Assembly (NCBI GenBank): GCA_016188265.1
Contig: JACPID010000016.1
Coordinates: 1 to 51,683, forward strand
Source of the DNA: Candidatus Woesearchaeota archaeon
GTDB taxonomy: Archaea; Nanobdellota; Nanobdellia; Woesearchaeales; ARS49
DNA: 51,683 nt
Direction: 5' to 3'
Below, piece after piece: positions 1 to 7,985 of this stretch. Within the stretch, counting starts at the first letter, position 1. The number at the start of each line of letters is the position of its first letter. The translations under genes were made by a program, and so were the position numbers. Below the pieces are notes generated by a model, which ran no database searches, had not been told where the DNA came from, and worked only from the letters and a program-made list of their open reading frames with translations.

Positions 1-5
1 AAAAA

Positions 6-109
6 CGAGCCCTGGGGGATTTGAACCCCCGGCCATTCGGTTTCTTTTGTTAAGAAAAAACATACTTAATTAAGAGCCGAATGCTCTGACCAGGCTGAGC
101 TAAGGGCCC
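6..109 (-). tRNA. tRNA-Lys(CUU) with 29-nt intron
   Basis: Read on the minus strand, the acceptor stem GGGCCCU pairs with AGGGCUC and leaves discriminator G. The T-arm has the GGUUCAAAUCC pattern. The anticodon stem UUCGG/CCGAA encloses CUCUUA, an intron, then A, so the anticodon is CUU at 72-74. The intron (42-70) sits at the usual archaeal 37/38 position. CCA is not encoded. Confidence 0.9.
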
Positions 110-195
110 ATTTAATGTTAGAAAATAAAATTCTCTTTAAAAACTTTGCAGTGTTTACTCGAAAAGAATATAAATCACTGATAAATTATTGCATT

Positions 196-279
196 ATGAA
201 TTTAGAAAACTTAACTGAACAACTAAGAAAAGCATTACCTTTGATAGAACGATTTTGTAATAAATATGGTGTTAGGTAG
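196..279 (+). CDS. possible leaderless 27-aa peptide
   Basis: A short ORF starting MNLENLTEQL opens at an ATG exactly about 25 bp after a good TATA box (AATATAAAT, 167-175), the spacing expected for a leaderless archaeal transcript. It encodes a charged, probably helical peptide ending NKYGVR. It lies just before the kinase-like gene and could be a leader peptide, a real small protein or chance. I recognise no family. Confidence 0.3.
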   Translation: MNLENLTEQLRKALPLIERFCNKYGVR

Positions 280-308
280 AAAATAAAAATTGATAGCTTT
301 TTCATAAT

Positions 309-1448
309 ATGATTGATTTGCCTGTAAGAAAAAGAATTATAACAATTTCTGGAACACCTTGTTCTGGAAAATCAACAGTTAATAAAATATTAACTAACGA
401 ACTGAATTATGCTCCTTATTCTGTAGGATCAAAAGTTAAGCAATTAGCTTTAGAACAATGCATTGAGCCTGAAACATTTTACAGAGATAATGTAATTAAT
501 ATTAATGGAAAAAGAGAATCTTTAGATGAGTATTTGGATCATTACCAAAAAAAGTTAGGTGAAACAAAAGATAGGTTTATTTTAGATTCACGTCTGGGAT
601 TTTATTTTATTCCGCAATCTTTCAGAGTATTTCTTACATGTGATTTAGAAGAAACTGCAAGAAGAGCTTATTATGCAAAAAAGAATAATCCTGCATATGC
701 AACAAAAGAATACCAAAGTATAGCAAAATCAAAACAAACATTAATTGAACGAATGGAATTTGAAAAAGAGAATTATTTTAAAAAGTATGGTATTCCTGAT
801 TTTCATCAATCATTTTATTTTGATTTATTTATTGATACAACTATTAGAAATCAAAAATCTGTTGCTGAAGAAATTCTTGAAAAATATTCTATTTATGAAC
901 AAAGAACCAGAGAAATTGAAATCTTCATAAAAGGCTTTCAAACAATGATTACAGGTGAGGTTGTTTATTGCAGCTGTCCTTTGACAGGCGGAGAAAAACT
1001 TTATGAAGTGATGGAGAAATATGGTGTTAAAGATCGTAAAGAACTTTCTACAGAAGTGTTTGAAAAAGAAGTAATGGAGTGGAATGCTGAACAAGGAAGA
1101 ATTTTCGGAGATAAAATTCAGCGAAGAACAAAATCAACAATAATTCTGCCTGTTAAAATAGGAATTTCAGGCTGGTCACAAAAAGATTACATGGATGCAT
1201 GGAAGGAAATTATTAGAACAAAAACAAAAATTACTGCCTTTGAAAAAGGATGGGAATACTCAAATGGCTCAGTAGAAGAATATTTATTATCATTAATATG
1301 GGGAAAACTTGTATATGATCATAACTACCACAAGCTAAAAAAAGAAAAAGCTTTAGAAATTGTTTCAAATGCAGTTGAAAAGATACACAATAAAGGATTT
1401 AAATGCCTTGAATTAAAATTTTTTCTTGAACAATTAAAAAGGCAATAA
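309..1448 (+). CDS. Cytidylate/adenylate kinase-like P-loop protein with extra C-terminal domain
   Basis: Residues 1-200 look like an archaeal nucleoside monophosphate kinase of the cytidylate-kinase type: a P-loop GTPCSGKST at 15-23, a hydrophobic strand ending LDSRLG near 92-97 and an Arg-rich lid-like stretch near 115-150. Archaeal Cmk is only about 180-200 residues, so roughly 175 residues are additional. The second part has CSCPLTGG at 221-228, reminiscent of the glycine-rich start of nucleoside 2-deoxyribosyltransferase-like folds, and ends in a Lys-rich helix. The first half is recognised with moderate confidence; the second half is only a resemblance. A fusion of two nucleotide-handling domains is possible. 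Confidence 0.6.
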   Translation: MIDLPVRKRIITISGTPCSGKSTVNKILTNELNYAPYSVGSKVKQLALEQCIEPETFYRDNVININGKRESLDEYLDHYQKKLGETKDRFILDSRLGFYFIPQSFRVFLTCDLEETARRAYYAKKNNPAYATKEYQSIAKSKQTLIERMEFEKENYFKKYGIPDFHQSFYFDLFIDTTIRNQKSVAEEILEKYSIYEQRTREIEIFIKGFQTMITGEVVYCSCPLTGGEKLYEVMEKYGVKDRKELSTEVFEKEVMEWNAEQGRIFGDKIQRRTKSTIILPVKIGISGWSQKDYMDAWKEIIRTKTKITAFEKGWEYSNGSVEEYLLSLIWGKLVYDHNYHKLKKEKALEIVSNAVEKIHNKGFKCLELKFFLEQLKRQ

Positions 1449-1506
1449 GCAGGGAAAACTATATAAATAGAATAAGCCTAAACATGTTAGAAAGAGGTGA
1501 TATTAG

Positions 1507-1665
1507 ATGGCAAAGAGAAGAGCTAAAAGAGCGCCAGCAGCTAAATCCCGTGGATTAAATAGTGGACTTTGGAAGTCATTAAATGGAAATGAAGTATTGC
1601 TAGTAGGTCTTGCAGCAGTGCTTGCTGTTTTAGGAATAGTAATGATGGTTTTAAAAGCATTATAA
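1507..1665 (+). CDS. 52-aa basic single-pass membrane protein
   Basis: The ORF begins MAKRRAKRAPAAKSRG, continues with a short linker and ends with one hydrophobic segment (about residues 31-49, LLVGLAAVLAVLGIVMM). An SD-like GAGGTGAT lies 7-10 nt before the ATG and a TATA-like TATATAAAT at about 1460-1470. The very basic N terminus followed by a C-terminal membrane helix predicts a small tail-anchored protein that could bind nucleic acid or a ribosome near the membrane. Function unknown. Confidence 0.65.
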   Translation: MAKRRAKRAPAAKSRGLNSGLWKSLNGNEVLLVGLAAVLAVLGIVMMVLKAL

Positions 1666-1727
1666 GTTATTAAAGCATACAACCCCTTAATTTTTATAAA
1701 TACAAGCCTATTATTTTTTTATTTAAT

Positions 1728-2486
1728 ATGAAAGATATAATTCAGTTAATACTAAAAAGGCCTATGCTTTTTTTTTCAATAATTTTTATTGATATTGTTT
1801 TTATATTTTTGTATGGGGGCATTGTTGCATATTTTCAAGATAAAATAGCAGATCAATTTGCCTTAATGAGTCCTTCTTTAATTTCTCTTACAAAACAAGA
1901 TATTTTCTGGAATGCGCCATTTTTATTATTCACGCAACAAAATGTATGGCAGTACACAAAACAAATAATTATTCAATCAGTGCTACTTTATACTTGTATG
2001 TTGCTGTTAATAGTATTGTTTCAAGGAATGACGTGGTGGTTAAGCAATAATTTTTTTAAAAAAATTAATTTTGTCAAATTTATCAAAAAGTTTACAATCT
2101 TAAGTCTTATTTTATTTACACTTTACTCGATTTTAACAGTTGTGGATTTTTTTCTTGCTGTAAGAGAAAGGGTTGCAGAAAGATTATCAATGCCAATATC
2201 AGAACTATCGCAAACAGTTATTACAATAATTATTTTTACATTAATAATTTACAGTTTGTTTTGCTTTTCAGCTCAACGATTTGTTTTTAAAAAAGCTCCT
2301 TGGAAAAATTTATTTTTATTAGCAGGGCTTATTGCGTTTGTGTTTTTAGTATTACAAGCATTTTTATCAGTGCTAAACAATATTTCACCAGCAATATCAG
2401 TAAGTGCAGGATTTGTTTTATTATTTCCATTAATAGCTTGGGCTCGTATAAACTTGATAGAGGTTTTTTATGGTATGGACTCATAA
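1728..2486 (+). CDS. Polytopic membrane protein of unknown function
   Basis: A 252-residue protein with about six predicted membrane segments (approximately residues 13-36, 79-104, 120-143, 162-183, 192-213 and 220-243). A short soluble loop of about 40 residues follows the first helix. A TATA box (TTTATAAATA) lies about 30 bp before the ATG. Its end overlaps the start of lgt by 17 nt, so the two are probably co-transcribed and translationally coupled. I recognise no family; a role linked to membrane lipid or lipoprotein handling would be inferred from position only. Confidence 0.7.
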   Translation: MKDIIQLILKRPMLFFSIIFIDIVFIFLYGGIVAYFQDKIADQFALMSPSLISLTKQDIFWNAPFLLFTQQNVWQYTKQIIIQSVLLYTCMLLLIVLFQGMTWWLSNNFFKKINFVKFIKKFTILSLILFTLYSILTVVDFFLAVRERVAERLSMPISELSQTVITIIIFTLIIYSLFCFSAQRFVFKKAPWKNLFLLAGLIAFVFLVLQAFLSVLNNISPAISVSAGFVLLFPLIAWARINLIEVFYGMDS

Positions 2487-3231
2487 TTTAGATCAGGCAA
2501 TTTTTAGAATAGGATCACTTGAGATAAGATGGTATGGTTTAATGTATGCTTTGTCATTCTTACTTGTGTACTGGTATGTTAAAAAAAGAATTATTGAAGG
2601 TAAAACTAATTTAAAAGAAGAACATCTTGATTGGATGCTAACTTGGGGAGCAATTAGCTTAATTATTGGCGCTAGATTATTTCAAGTAGTATTTTATGAT
2701 CCTTTTTACTATTTTACACATCCTTTGGATATACTTGCTGTTTGGAAGGGCGGATTAAGTTTTTTTGGAGGGCTTACTGGATTTATTATTGCAGGTATTA
2801 TTTGTATTAAAAAGTTCAAGCTTTCTTTTCAAGATATTTCAGATCAATTCACAGTGCCTTTGGCATTAGGGCAAGGACTTGGACGACTAGGAAATTTTAT
2901 CAATGGAGAACTATACGGCATACCAACAAATCTGCCTTGGGGTATTATTTTTCCAGGAACAAATCAACCAAGGCATCCCAATCAATTATATGAATTATTT
3001 TATAATTTAATAATTTTTGGAGTTTTATGGAGTTTAAAAAATAAACCAAAATATCAAGGTAGATTGTTGGGAATTTTTTTCATATTATACTCGTTTTTCA
3101 GGTTTGTAACTGAGTTTTTAAGAGCAGATAAAGAAACAGTTATAGGATTATTATCATTAAGCCAATGGTTATGTATTCCTGTGCTGATAATTGGTGTATG
3201 GTTATTTATGCGCCAGCATAGAAGTCTTTAA
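2470..3231 (+). CDS. lgt: Prolipoprotein diacylglyceryl transferase (Lgt)
   Basis: Lgt transfers a diacylglyceryl group from a phospholipid to the lipobox cysteine of prolipoproteins in the cytoplasmic membrane. The 253-residue polytopic protein carries the signature GRLGNFINGE at 138-147, including the Arg equivalent to E. coli R143, and the motif GGLSFFGG at 94-101, in which the His of the E. coli HGGL motif is Phe. A further Arg in SFFRFVTEFLR matches the position of E. coli R239. An SD-like GAGGT precedes the ATG. The next gene encodes a lipobox protein, consistent with a substrate. The family is bacterial; its occurrence in an archaeal context is notable. Confidence 0.93.
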   Translation: MVWTHNLDQAIFRIGSLEIRWYGLMYALSFLLVYWYVKKRIIEGKTNLKEEHLDWMLTWGAISLIIGARLFQVVFYDPFYYFTHPLDILAVWKGGLSFFGGLTGFIIAGIICIKKFKLSFQDISDQFTVPLALGQGLGRLGNFINGELYGIPTNLPWGIIFPGTNQPRHPNQLYELFYNLIIFGVLWSLKNKPKYQGRLLGIFFILYSFFRFVTEFLRADKETVIGLLSLSQWLCIPVLIIGVWLFMRQHRSL

Positions 3232-3258
3232 ATATAATTAATGTTAATAAACAATAAA

Positions 3259-4287
3259 ATGGGGTTGAGAAAAAGTTTTTTATTAATACTTTTATTAGTT
3301 TTATTTTTATTAATTTCATGTTCTAAAGAAACAAAAAAAGTTGATATTCCTAAAACCCCTAGTTTTGGTTTAACACAAAAACAAGGAAATATTTATGTTG
3401 TTTTTGATTTATCAGAAAACCTGCCAGAAGCAATTTCAAAAGTTGTGCTTGAACTAAATGATATTAAAGTATGGAAAGGCTCTGAAGAGTATTCTATTTC
3501 AGATAAAAAAAGCAGTATAAAAGAAAAAACACTTCTAGGATACAAATTAGTAAGCCAACAAAATTATGATGCAGTTAGTTTTCAAATCAAAGAAGTTCTT
3601 GTAACAATTGATGGTAAAGATCAGAAAGTTATTGTGCCTGTTCAAGCTATTAAAATACCTGTTTTATTTGAAGTAAAAGACAACCTGCAAACAATAATAG
3701 TGGCTAAACTTCTTTCTGAAAACTCATTTAATCGCGTTGGATCTTCAGAGCTTGCATTCTTGCCTGTTTTTGAAGTACAAGTTAGTAATGCGCAAGAGGT
3801 TGTTGTAAAAAGTGATACAACATTTGAAACAGTAGAAAAAATTCTAATTTCTAATGAAGTAGTAAGCGTTAACTTAAAAGGAGCAATAATAAGTGGAAAA
3901 GTAACACAACCTTTACTTATAGTTAAAGATGGAAGAGTTGTTGAAACAGAACTTGTTCAAGATTTACCAAACATGCCTCAATTGCTTGTTGAGAAACCTG
4001 AAAAATCAACAACAGTTGTAATGTCAGAAGATGAATTTAAAACAAGCTTATATAACGGAATGTTAAGCCCTTCACAAATAGTTCTTCCACAAGAAAATGT
4101 TCATTTAAGAGTAAAAAGCAGAGATGATGAGTATAAATTAGAAATAACTGATTTAACAGCGCCATTTATTATTCCTGCAAATGGCGACTATATTCTTAAA
4201 CTTCAGTTAAAAGAAAAAAAAGCGTATCCTGTAAAATGCCACTCGCCATGCAAAGGAAAAATACTAGGATATGTAATTGTCAAATAA
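3259..4287 (+). CDS. Lipoprotein with DUF4382-like and cupredoxin-like parts
   Basis: The N terminus is a short basic stretch, a Leu-rich helix and the lipobox LLISC with Cys21, so the protein is probably lipid-anchored outside the cell. I chose the ATG at 3259 because a TATA box (TTTAAATATA, about 3226-3235) lies about 26 bp upstream; an in-frame ATG at 3241 is the alternative. Residues from about 45 to 170 resemble DUF4382-type extracellular beta domains. The last 60 residues look like a cupredoxin fold with KCHSPCKGKILG, a C-x3-C arrangement like the CuA site but without its conserved His and Met. It directly follows lgt. Metal binding is inference. Confidence 0.7.
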   Translation: MGLRKSFLLILLLVLFLLISCSKETKKVDIPKTPSFGLTQKQGNIYVVFDLSENLPEAISKVVLELNDIKVWKGSEEYSISDKKSSIKEKTLLGYKLVSQQNYDAVSFQIKEVLVTIDGKDQKVIVPVQAIKIPVLFEVKDNLQTIIVAKLLSENSFNRVGSSELAFLPVFEVQVSNAQEVVVKSDTTFETVEKILISNEVVSVNLKGAIISGKVTQPLLIVKDGRVVETELVQDLPNMPQLLVEKPEKSTTVVMSEDEFKTSLYNGMLSPSQIVLPQENVHLRVKSRDDEYKLEITDLTAPFIIPANGDYILKLQLKEKKAYPVKCHSPCKGKILGYVIVK

Positions 4288-4300
4288 CATTGAGCGATTT

Positions 4301-5143
4301 TTACCAAGCAGATCTTTTAATATACTCTTGCAATATATCTTTAACTGTAATTATTCCAATTGGTTCTTGATTTTCACAAAGAACAACGCTTGTAACATTA
4401 TTATCAACCATTTTTTTAATTACTTCAGATATTTTTAAAGAACTAGCGCAAGTTACACAAGTTGGAAGCCTAGTCATTATATTGCTTAAAGGCTGTTTAT
4501 TCAGATCTTGTTTTTCACCAATGCCATAACCGCTTTTTTTTCCTTTTTGATGTGAAGCAGCTTTTGAGATGTGTACTCCTTGACATCTGGGCCATACATG
4601 AAAATGCGAATATAAATCAACATAACTAACTATTCCTGATAATTTATTATTTGTTCCAATTACAGGCGCACGATCAACATTTTTTTCCTTCATAACATTA
4701 ACTGCATATCCTATAGGAGTATTTTCTGAAAGAACCAGCAATCCTTTTTTTGTAGCTGCTTCAGCAATACTAATACCTTTAAAAAAAGAAGTTAAAGAAG
4801 GAAGAATATCAATAGCATGAACAACTCCATTGACTTTGTCTTTATCAAAAACAGGCAAAACTCTGACATCTGCAGTAACAAATAATTTTGCCATTTTTGA
4901 TTCATCATCAGAAAGCTGCAATTTAGGAACATGTTTTAAAACATGTTTTAAAGTCATTTTATCAGGGTCTAATCGTGAACGTATTAAATATTTTTTATCA
5001 GCATATCCTGCATATTTTTTTCCAGAAAATAACAAAGCATACTGCTGATTTTTTTTAAGTATAACACCCATGAATTTTGAAACTGTATCTTTTATATCAA
5101 GTGAAATAAAGCTTGTTTTCATAATATCTTTTGCTTGAGTCAT
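4301..5143 (-). CDS. Protein with four CBS domains
   Basis: The 280-residue protein consists of CBS repeats: about residues 1-60, 60-120, 120-180 and 215-280, with typical 'DIMKTSFISL', 'RVLPVFDKDKVNGVV', 'DRAPVIGTNNKLSGIV' and 'TSVVLCENQEPIGIITVKDIL' segments. A basic insert (KAASHQKGKKSGYG) lies between the third and fourth repeats. CBS pairs bind adenosine nucleotides and usually regulate a partner, but no enzymatic or DNA-binding domain is attached. It is convergent with the lipoprotein gene. An SD-like AAGTGAT lies before the ATG. Confidence 0.85.
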   Translation of the reverse strand: MTQAKDIMKTSFISLDIKDTVSKFMGVILKKNQQYALLFSGKKYAGYADKKYLIRSRLDPDKMTLKHVLKHVPKLQLSDDESKMAKLFVTADVRVLPVFDKDKVNGVVHAIDILPSLTSFFKGISIAEAATKKGLLVLSENTPIGYAVNVMKEKNVDRAPVIGTNNKLSGIVSYVDLYSHFHVWPRCQGVHISKAASHQKGKKSGYGIGEKQDLNKQPLSNIMTRLPTCVTCASSLKISEVIKKMVDNNVTSVVLCENQEPIGIITVKDILQEYIKRSAW

Positions 5144-5278
5144 TCATATCACTTTTTTTTATATAGACCTTTCTGCAAAATTAATTTATAAACTTTGTGT
5201 TTTACAATGAAAGCTTATGCTTGTAAAGCAAAAAGTTTAAATATTCGGATAAGTAATTGTTTTAAGAGGGATAAGTAA

Positions 5279-5689
5279 ATGAGAGAATTTTTATCTAAAC
5301 TTAAAAAAAAATTAACAAGTCCTAGTTACGAAGATCTAGAACAAGAAGAAGGATATGTTGAAATTGATACTGATGTAAGTGAACTTAAAGCAAAAGCTGT
5401 TGTAAGGCCATTTCAAGTTGAAGAATTTGAAGATCTTAAACCAATTTTAGACTCGCTCAGGGAAGGAAAAACAATTGCCATTATTAATATAAAACCAATA
5501 AAAGATAAAGACATTGTTGAACTTAAAAGAGCAGTAAATAAACTAAAGAAAACAGCAGATGCAATTGGCGGTGAAATAGCAGGCTTTGGAGAAGATTACC
5601 TCATTGTAACTCCAGGATTTGCAAAAATTTATCGTTCTAAACAAACAAAAACAGTCGCTTCATCAGAAAATACTAATTCTCAAGAATAA
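5279..5689 (+). CDS. sepF: Cell division protein SepF
   Basis: Archaeal SepF anchors FtsZ to the membrane at the division site. The 136-residue protein has an amphipathic basic N terminus (MREFLSKLKKKL) suited to membrane binding, an acidic linker and a SepF domain from about residue 45: KAVVRPFQVEEFEDL, then GKTIAIINIKPIKDKDI and IGGEIAGFGEDYLIVTPG. An SD-like AAGAGGGAT lies 8 nt before the ATG. It is monocistronic by context and is followed by a repeat fragment and tRNA-Pro. Confidence 0.9.
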   Translation: MREFLSKLKKKLTSPSYEDLEQEEGYVEIDTDVSELKAKAVVRPFQVEEFEDLKPILDSLREGKTIAIINIKPIKDKDIVELKRAVNKLKKTADAIGGEIAGFGEDYLIVTPGFAKIYRSKQTKTVASSENTNSQE

Positions 5690-5702
5690 AAAAACATAAT
5701 AT

Positions 5703-5730
5703 GTCAAAAACTACCTACTAGTGAAATCTT
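5703..5730. repeat. Fragment of GTCRAAAAC intergenic repeat family
   Basis: The stretch begins GTCAAAAACTACCTACT, identical to the start of the full element at 30361, and continues with AGTGAAAT, which resembles the inverted hairpin arm seen at 29630-29646. It lies between sepF and tRNA-Pro and seems to be a decayed end of that family. Confidence 0.5.
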
Positions 5731-5751
5731 AGTGTTTTAGTTTTTTTTACT

Positions 5752-5839
5752 GGGGTGGTAGTCTAGCTTGGTTTAGGATACCGGTCTCGGGTAATTTCGA
5801 GAACACCGGTGATCGCAGGTTCAAATCCTGCCCATCCCA
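5752..5839 (+). tRNA. tRNA-Pro(CGG) with 12-nt intron
   Basis: Acceptor GGGGUGG pairs with CCAUCCC, discriminator A, T-arm GCAGG UUCAAAU CCUGC. The best anticodon stem is CCGGU (5781-5785) with ACCGG (5805-5809), giving loop CU-CGG-G, a 12-nt intron (5792-5803) and C. CUCG at the loop pairs with CGAG inside the intron and leaves two three-base bulges, a bulge-helix-bulge motif cut at 37/38. The anticodon CGG is at 5788-5790. The spliced tRNA is 76 nt. Confidence 0.85.
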
Positions 5840-5949
5840 TTTTTCGCTCTTTGAACCGTAAAGATTCTTTTCTTTGTTTTTACCTATGATAAACAGCTAA
5901 ATAAACTGTGAATTTTTTGAGGCAAATAGGAAGTTTTAAATATATTTAG

Positions 5950-5965
5950 GTATACTTTAGTATAC
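5950..5965. promoter_or_regulatory. Palindromic operator of the toxin-antitoxin pair
   Basis: GTATACT-TT-AGTATAC is a perfect 7-bp inverted repeat placed directly between a TATA-like AAATATATTTA (about 5936-5947) and the first antitoxin start codon. This is the position expected for autorepression by a ribbon-helix-helix type antitoxin. Confidence 0.6.
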
Positions 5966-5972
5966 GGTGATA

Positions 5973-6215
5973 ATGATGGAATCTACAACTATGAAAGTAT
6001 ATGGAAATACAAAACACCAATTAGACAAGTTTAGAGAGTATAAGAATGAAAGTTATGATGAGGTAATTAAAAAATTGATTTACATAGCTAAAAATGCAAG
6101 AAAACAACCAGAACTAAGTAGAGATGCAGTTGAGTCAATTGAAAAAGCAAGAAAAAGAATAAAATCCGGCAAATTTGTAACTGAAGAAGAAGCTGAAAAG
6201 AGGCTTGGCTTTTAA
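5973..6215 (+). CDS. Antitoxin of a RelE-type module
   Basis: A small protein (80 residues from the ATG at 5973) with an N-terminal strand MKVYGNTKHQLDKFREYKNE and then YDEVIKKLIY, the pattern of archaeal VapB/RHH-like antitoxins of the 'DUF7557' kind. The C-terminal half is charged and helical (SIEKARKRIKSGK) and would embrace the toxin. GTG at 5967 and ATG at 5976 are alternative starts; a GGTGA sequence lies just before them. Its stop codon overlaps the toxin start by one base (TAATG). Confidence 0.75.
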   Translation: MMESTTMKVYGNTKHQLDKFREYKNESYDEVIKKLIYIAKNARKQPELSRDAVESIEKARKRIKSGKFVTEEEAEKRLGF

Positions 6216-6472
6216 TGTATAAAGTAATATTCGATTCTGAAGCGATTAATTTCTTAGAAAAAGCAGAGAAGGATATATCTAAAAGAATTTGGAGTAAAAT
6301 AATGACAACGAAAGAAAAACCGCATCGATCATTTGAGAGATTATCTGGAAGAAAAGATTACAAGTTAAGAATTGGAGATTACAGAGCAATCGCAGATATA
6401 GATGATAAAAATCAAAGAATAGAAATAACATTAATAGATCACAGAAGTAGAGTTTACAAGAGATTAAAATAA
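6215..6472 (+). CDS. RelE/ParE-type toxin
   Basis: The 85-residue protein has the RelE/ParE layout: YKVIFDSEAINFLEKAEKD at the N terminus, two helices, then RLSGRKDYKLRIGDYRAIADID and a final strand IEITLIDHRSRVYK. The basic residues of the LRIGDYRAI segment and the terminal HRSRVYK match those used by mRNA interferases at the ribosomal A site. It starts on the antitoxin stop codon, so the pair is translationally coupled. Confidence 0.88.
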   Translation: MYKVIFDSEAINFLEKAEKDISKRIWSKIMTTKEKPHRSFERLSGRKDYKLRIGDYRAIADIDDKNQRIEITLIDHRSRVYKRLK

Positions 6473-6678
6473 AATTTAATGAGAAGTAAAATTTTGAAAA
6501 CAAAGATTTCAACAATGCATGATTTTATTAATATTATTATATATCTTCTTTGTTATTTTAGAACTTTCAATAAGAGGAATCATTCCAGCACAAACAACAC
6601 AATTATACTAACAAACTAAAACTACAATCAGCAGATAATACAAAACAGAATTCTACAGAACAATATTGAGTTTCCCAT

Positions 6679-7275
6679 TTATTTGCTTTTGTTTCTTCCT
6701 CTTAGCTCTACTTTTTCTAATCTCTTCAAAACAATATCTGCTTTATCAAAGTGTTTTGCATATGATTTGATAATTGCGTTCCAGCAATCTTTGTAAACTA
6801 AAGAGTGTCTTGCATTAAGAGTGTTTTTCAAAAGGTGCAGATCAACTGCTTTGTCTTCTTCTTTTAATGAAAAAAAACTAAGACCGAAATCAATTAAAAA
6901 AAGATTTTTTTTATTTACAATCATGTTTGCAGTTGTTAAATCATCATGAATAATATTTTTTGAATGCAAAATTCCAACAAGTTTTCCTATATGTTCACCC
7001 CATAAAACAGGATTGTTATCAAGTTGAGATCTTAACAGTTTTCCAGGGATGAATTCCATTTCAATTTTCATTGATTTATCACACATAGAATATAATTTTG
7101 GGCTTGGAAAGTTTAAAATTGATAATTTTTCTAGAATTTTTGCTTCGCGTCTAGTCCTAAATGAGCGTAATTGGTTGTCAAGTCCAGATAATCTATATTT
7201 TTTAGAAATGCGTTCTTTTATTATTTTATTTCCTTCTTTTTTAAGAATAGCTTCAGCACCTTGAGCTATTATCAT
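6679..7275 (-). CDS. bud32: KEOPS complex kinase Bud32
   Basis: Bud32 is the small RIO-like kinase/ATPase of KEOPS, which makes tRNA t6A37. The 198-residue protein starts with the typical IIAQGAEAIL segment, has IKERISKKYR with the ATP-binding Lys, the catalytic loop HSKNIIHDDLTTANMIV and LIDFGLS as the metal-binding DFG. It is separate from Kae1, unlike the fusion in several euryarchaea. Its start overlaps the eS1 stop by 4 nt (ATGA), so the two are co-translated. Confidence 0.95.
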   Translation of the reverse strand: MIIAQGAEAILKKEGNKIIKERISKKYRLSGLDNQLRSFRTRREAKILEKLSILNFPSPKLYSMCDKSMKIEMEFIPGKLLRSQLDNNPVLWGEHIGKLVGILHSKNIIHDDLTTANMIVNKKNLFLIDFGLSFFSLKEEDKAVDLHLLKNTLNARHSLVYKDCWNAIIKSYAKHFDKADIVLKRLEKVELRGRNKSK

Positions 7276-7895
7276 GTTTCTGCTGCTTTTGCCTGTTCTG
7301 TAACAAGAGTTTTTAGTTGCTCGCTTTGAACTGATTTTTTACTTATGAGAACTTGGCGAAATTCTGAAGTTGAGAGTGGATAAGTTTTTTTGAGGTGTTG
7401 GGATAGTGATTTTTGCATATTTTTTTGAATAATTGTTTCAAAAAAATTATTTGCAGTTAGTTTTTTTGCTTCTTCTTGAACAAATGCTTGTGCTTTTTTA
7501 TTAAGTTGTGCTAGAACAATGCTTGTTGTTGGATTTTTAGTTATCAATAATAATTTTGTTCTTAAAACAACATTATCTTTTGTACAAACTAAAAATGAAA
7601 TATCAATTCTTTTTTTTCCTTTTCTTATTAATCTTTTAATTGTAGAAGGAAGAATTGTATAACTTTTGAGTTCGCAAACAACTCCATCATCAACAATTTT
7701 TTCTGCATGAAATTTTAGTTCAACACCTTGTCTTTGAGGGTCTCCTGTTAATGTAGTTAAACTTACTTTAGCTGAACGCCCCAATATTTGAGATGGATCT
7801 TCAACAAAAGTTTCTCCAATAACAGAGTTGCCCATCCATTCAGGACTAAAAAGATGTATCCATTTTTTTTTCTTCACAATTTTTGCTCTTGCCAT
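7272..7895 (-). CDS. rps3ae: 30S ribosomal protein S3ae (eS1)
   Basis: The protein matches eS1: MARAKIVKKKKWIHLFSP at the start, then GETFVEDPSQILGR, DPQRQGVELKF and RRIDIS-like strands typical of the family. The reading frame is open for 26 more codons upstream, but the conserved N terminus begins at the ATG at 7895, which I use (207 residues). It overlaps bud32 by 4 nt and is divergent from aglB. Confidence 0.93.
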   Translation of the reverse strand: MARAKIVKKKKWIHLFSPEWMGNSVIGETFVEDPSQILGRSAKVSLTTLTGDPQRQGVELKFHAEKIVDDGVVCELKSYTILPSTIKRLIRKGKKRIDISFLVCTKDNVVLRTKLLLITKNPTTSIVLAQLNKKAQAFVQEEAKKLTANNFFETIIQKNMQKSLSQHLKKTYPLSTSEFRQVLISKKSVQSEQLKTLVTEQAKAAET

Positions 7896-7985
7896 TGTAA
7901 AACTAAGTAGCAAGGAATGATTTAAAAAGGTTGCGCTTCTTATCGATATCATTATATAATCATTGCAGTTCAATGCAGTTGGAAA

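Noticed and set aside
5752-5839. Reading this tRNA as Glu(CUC)
   Set aside because: That needs stem UACCG/CGGUG with a G-U closing pair and a 16-nt intron; stem CCGGU/ACCGG pairs perfectly, gives a proper bulge-helix-bulge and a 5-nt variable loop.
6480-6617. Plus-strand ORF of about 45 codons after the RelE toxin
   Set aside because: No promoter or SD, low-complexity composition; the gap 6473-6678 shows nothing else I can support.
7896-7973. N-terminal extension of eS1 to 7973
   Set aside because: The conserved protein begins MARAK at 7895; upstream codons are not protein-like.
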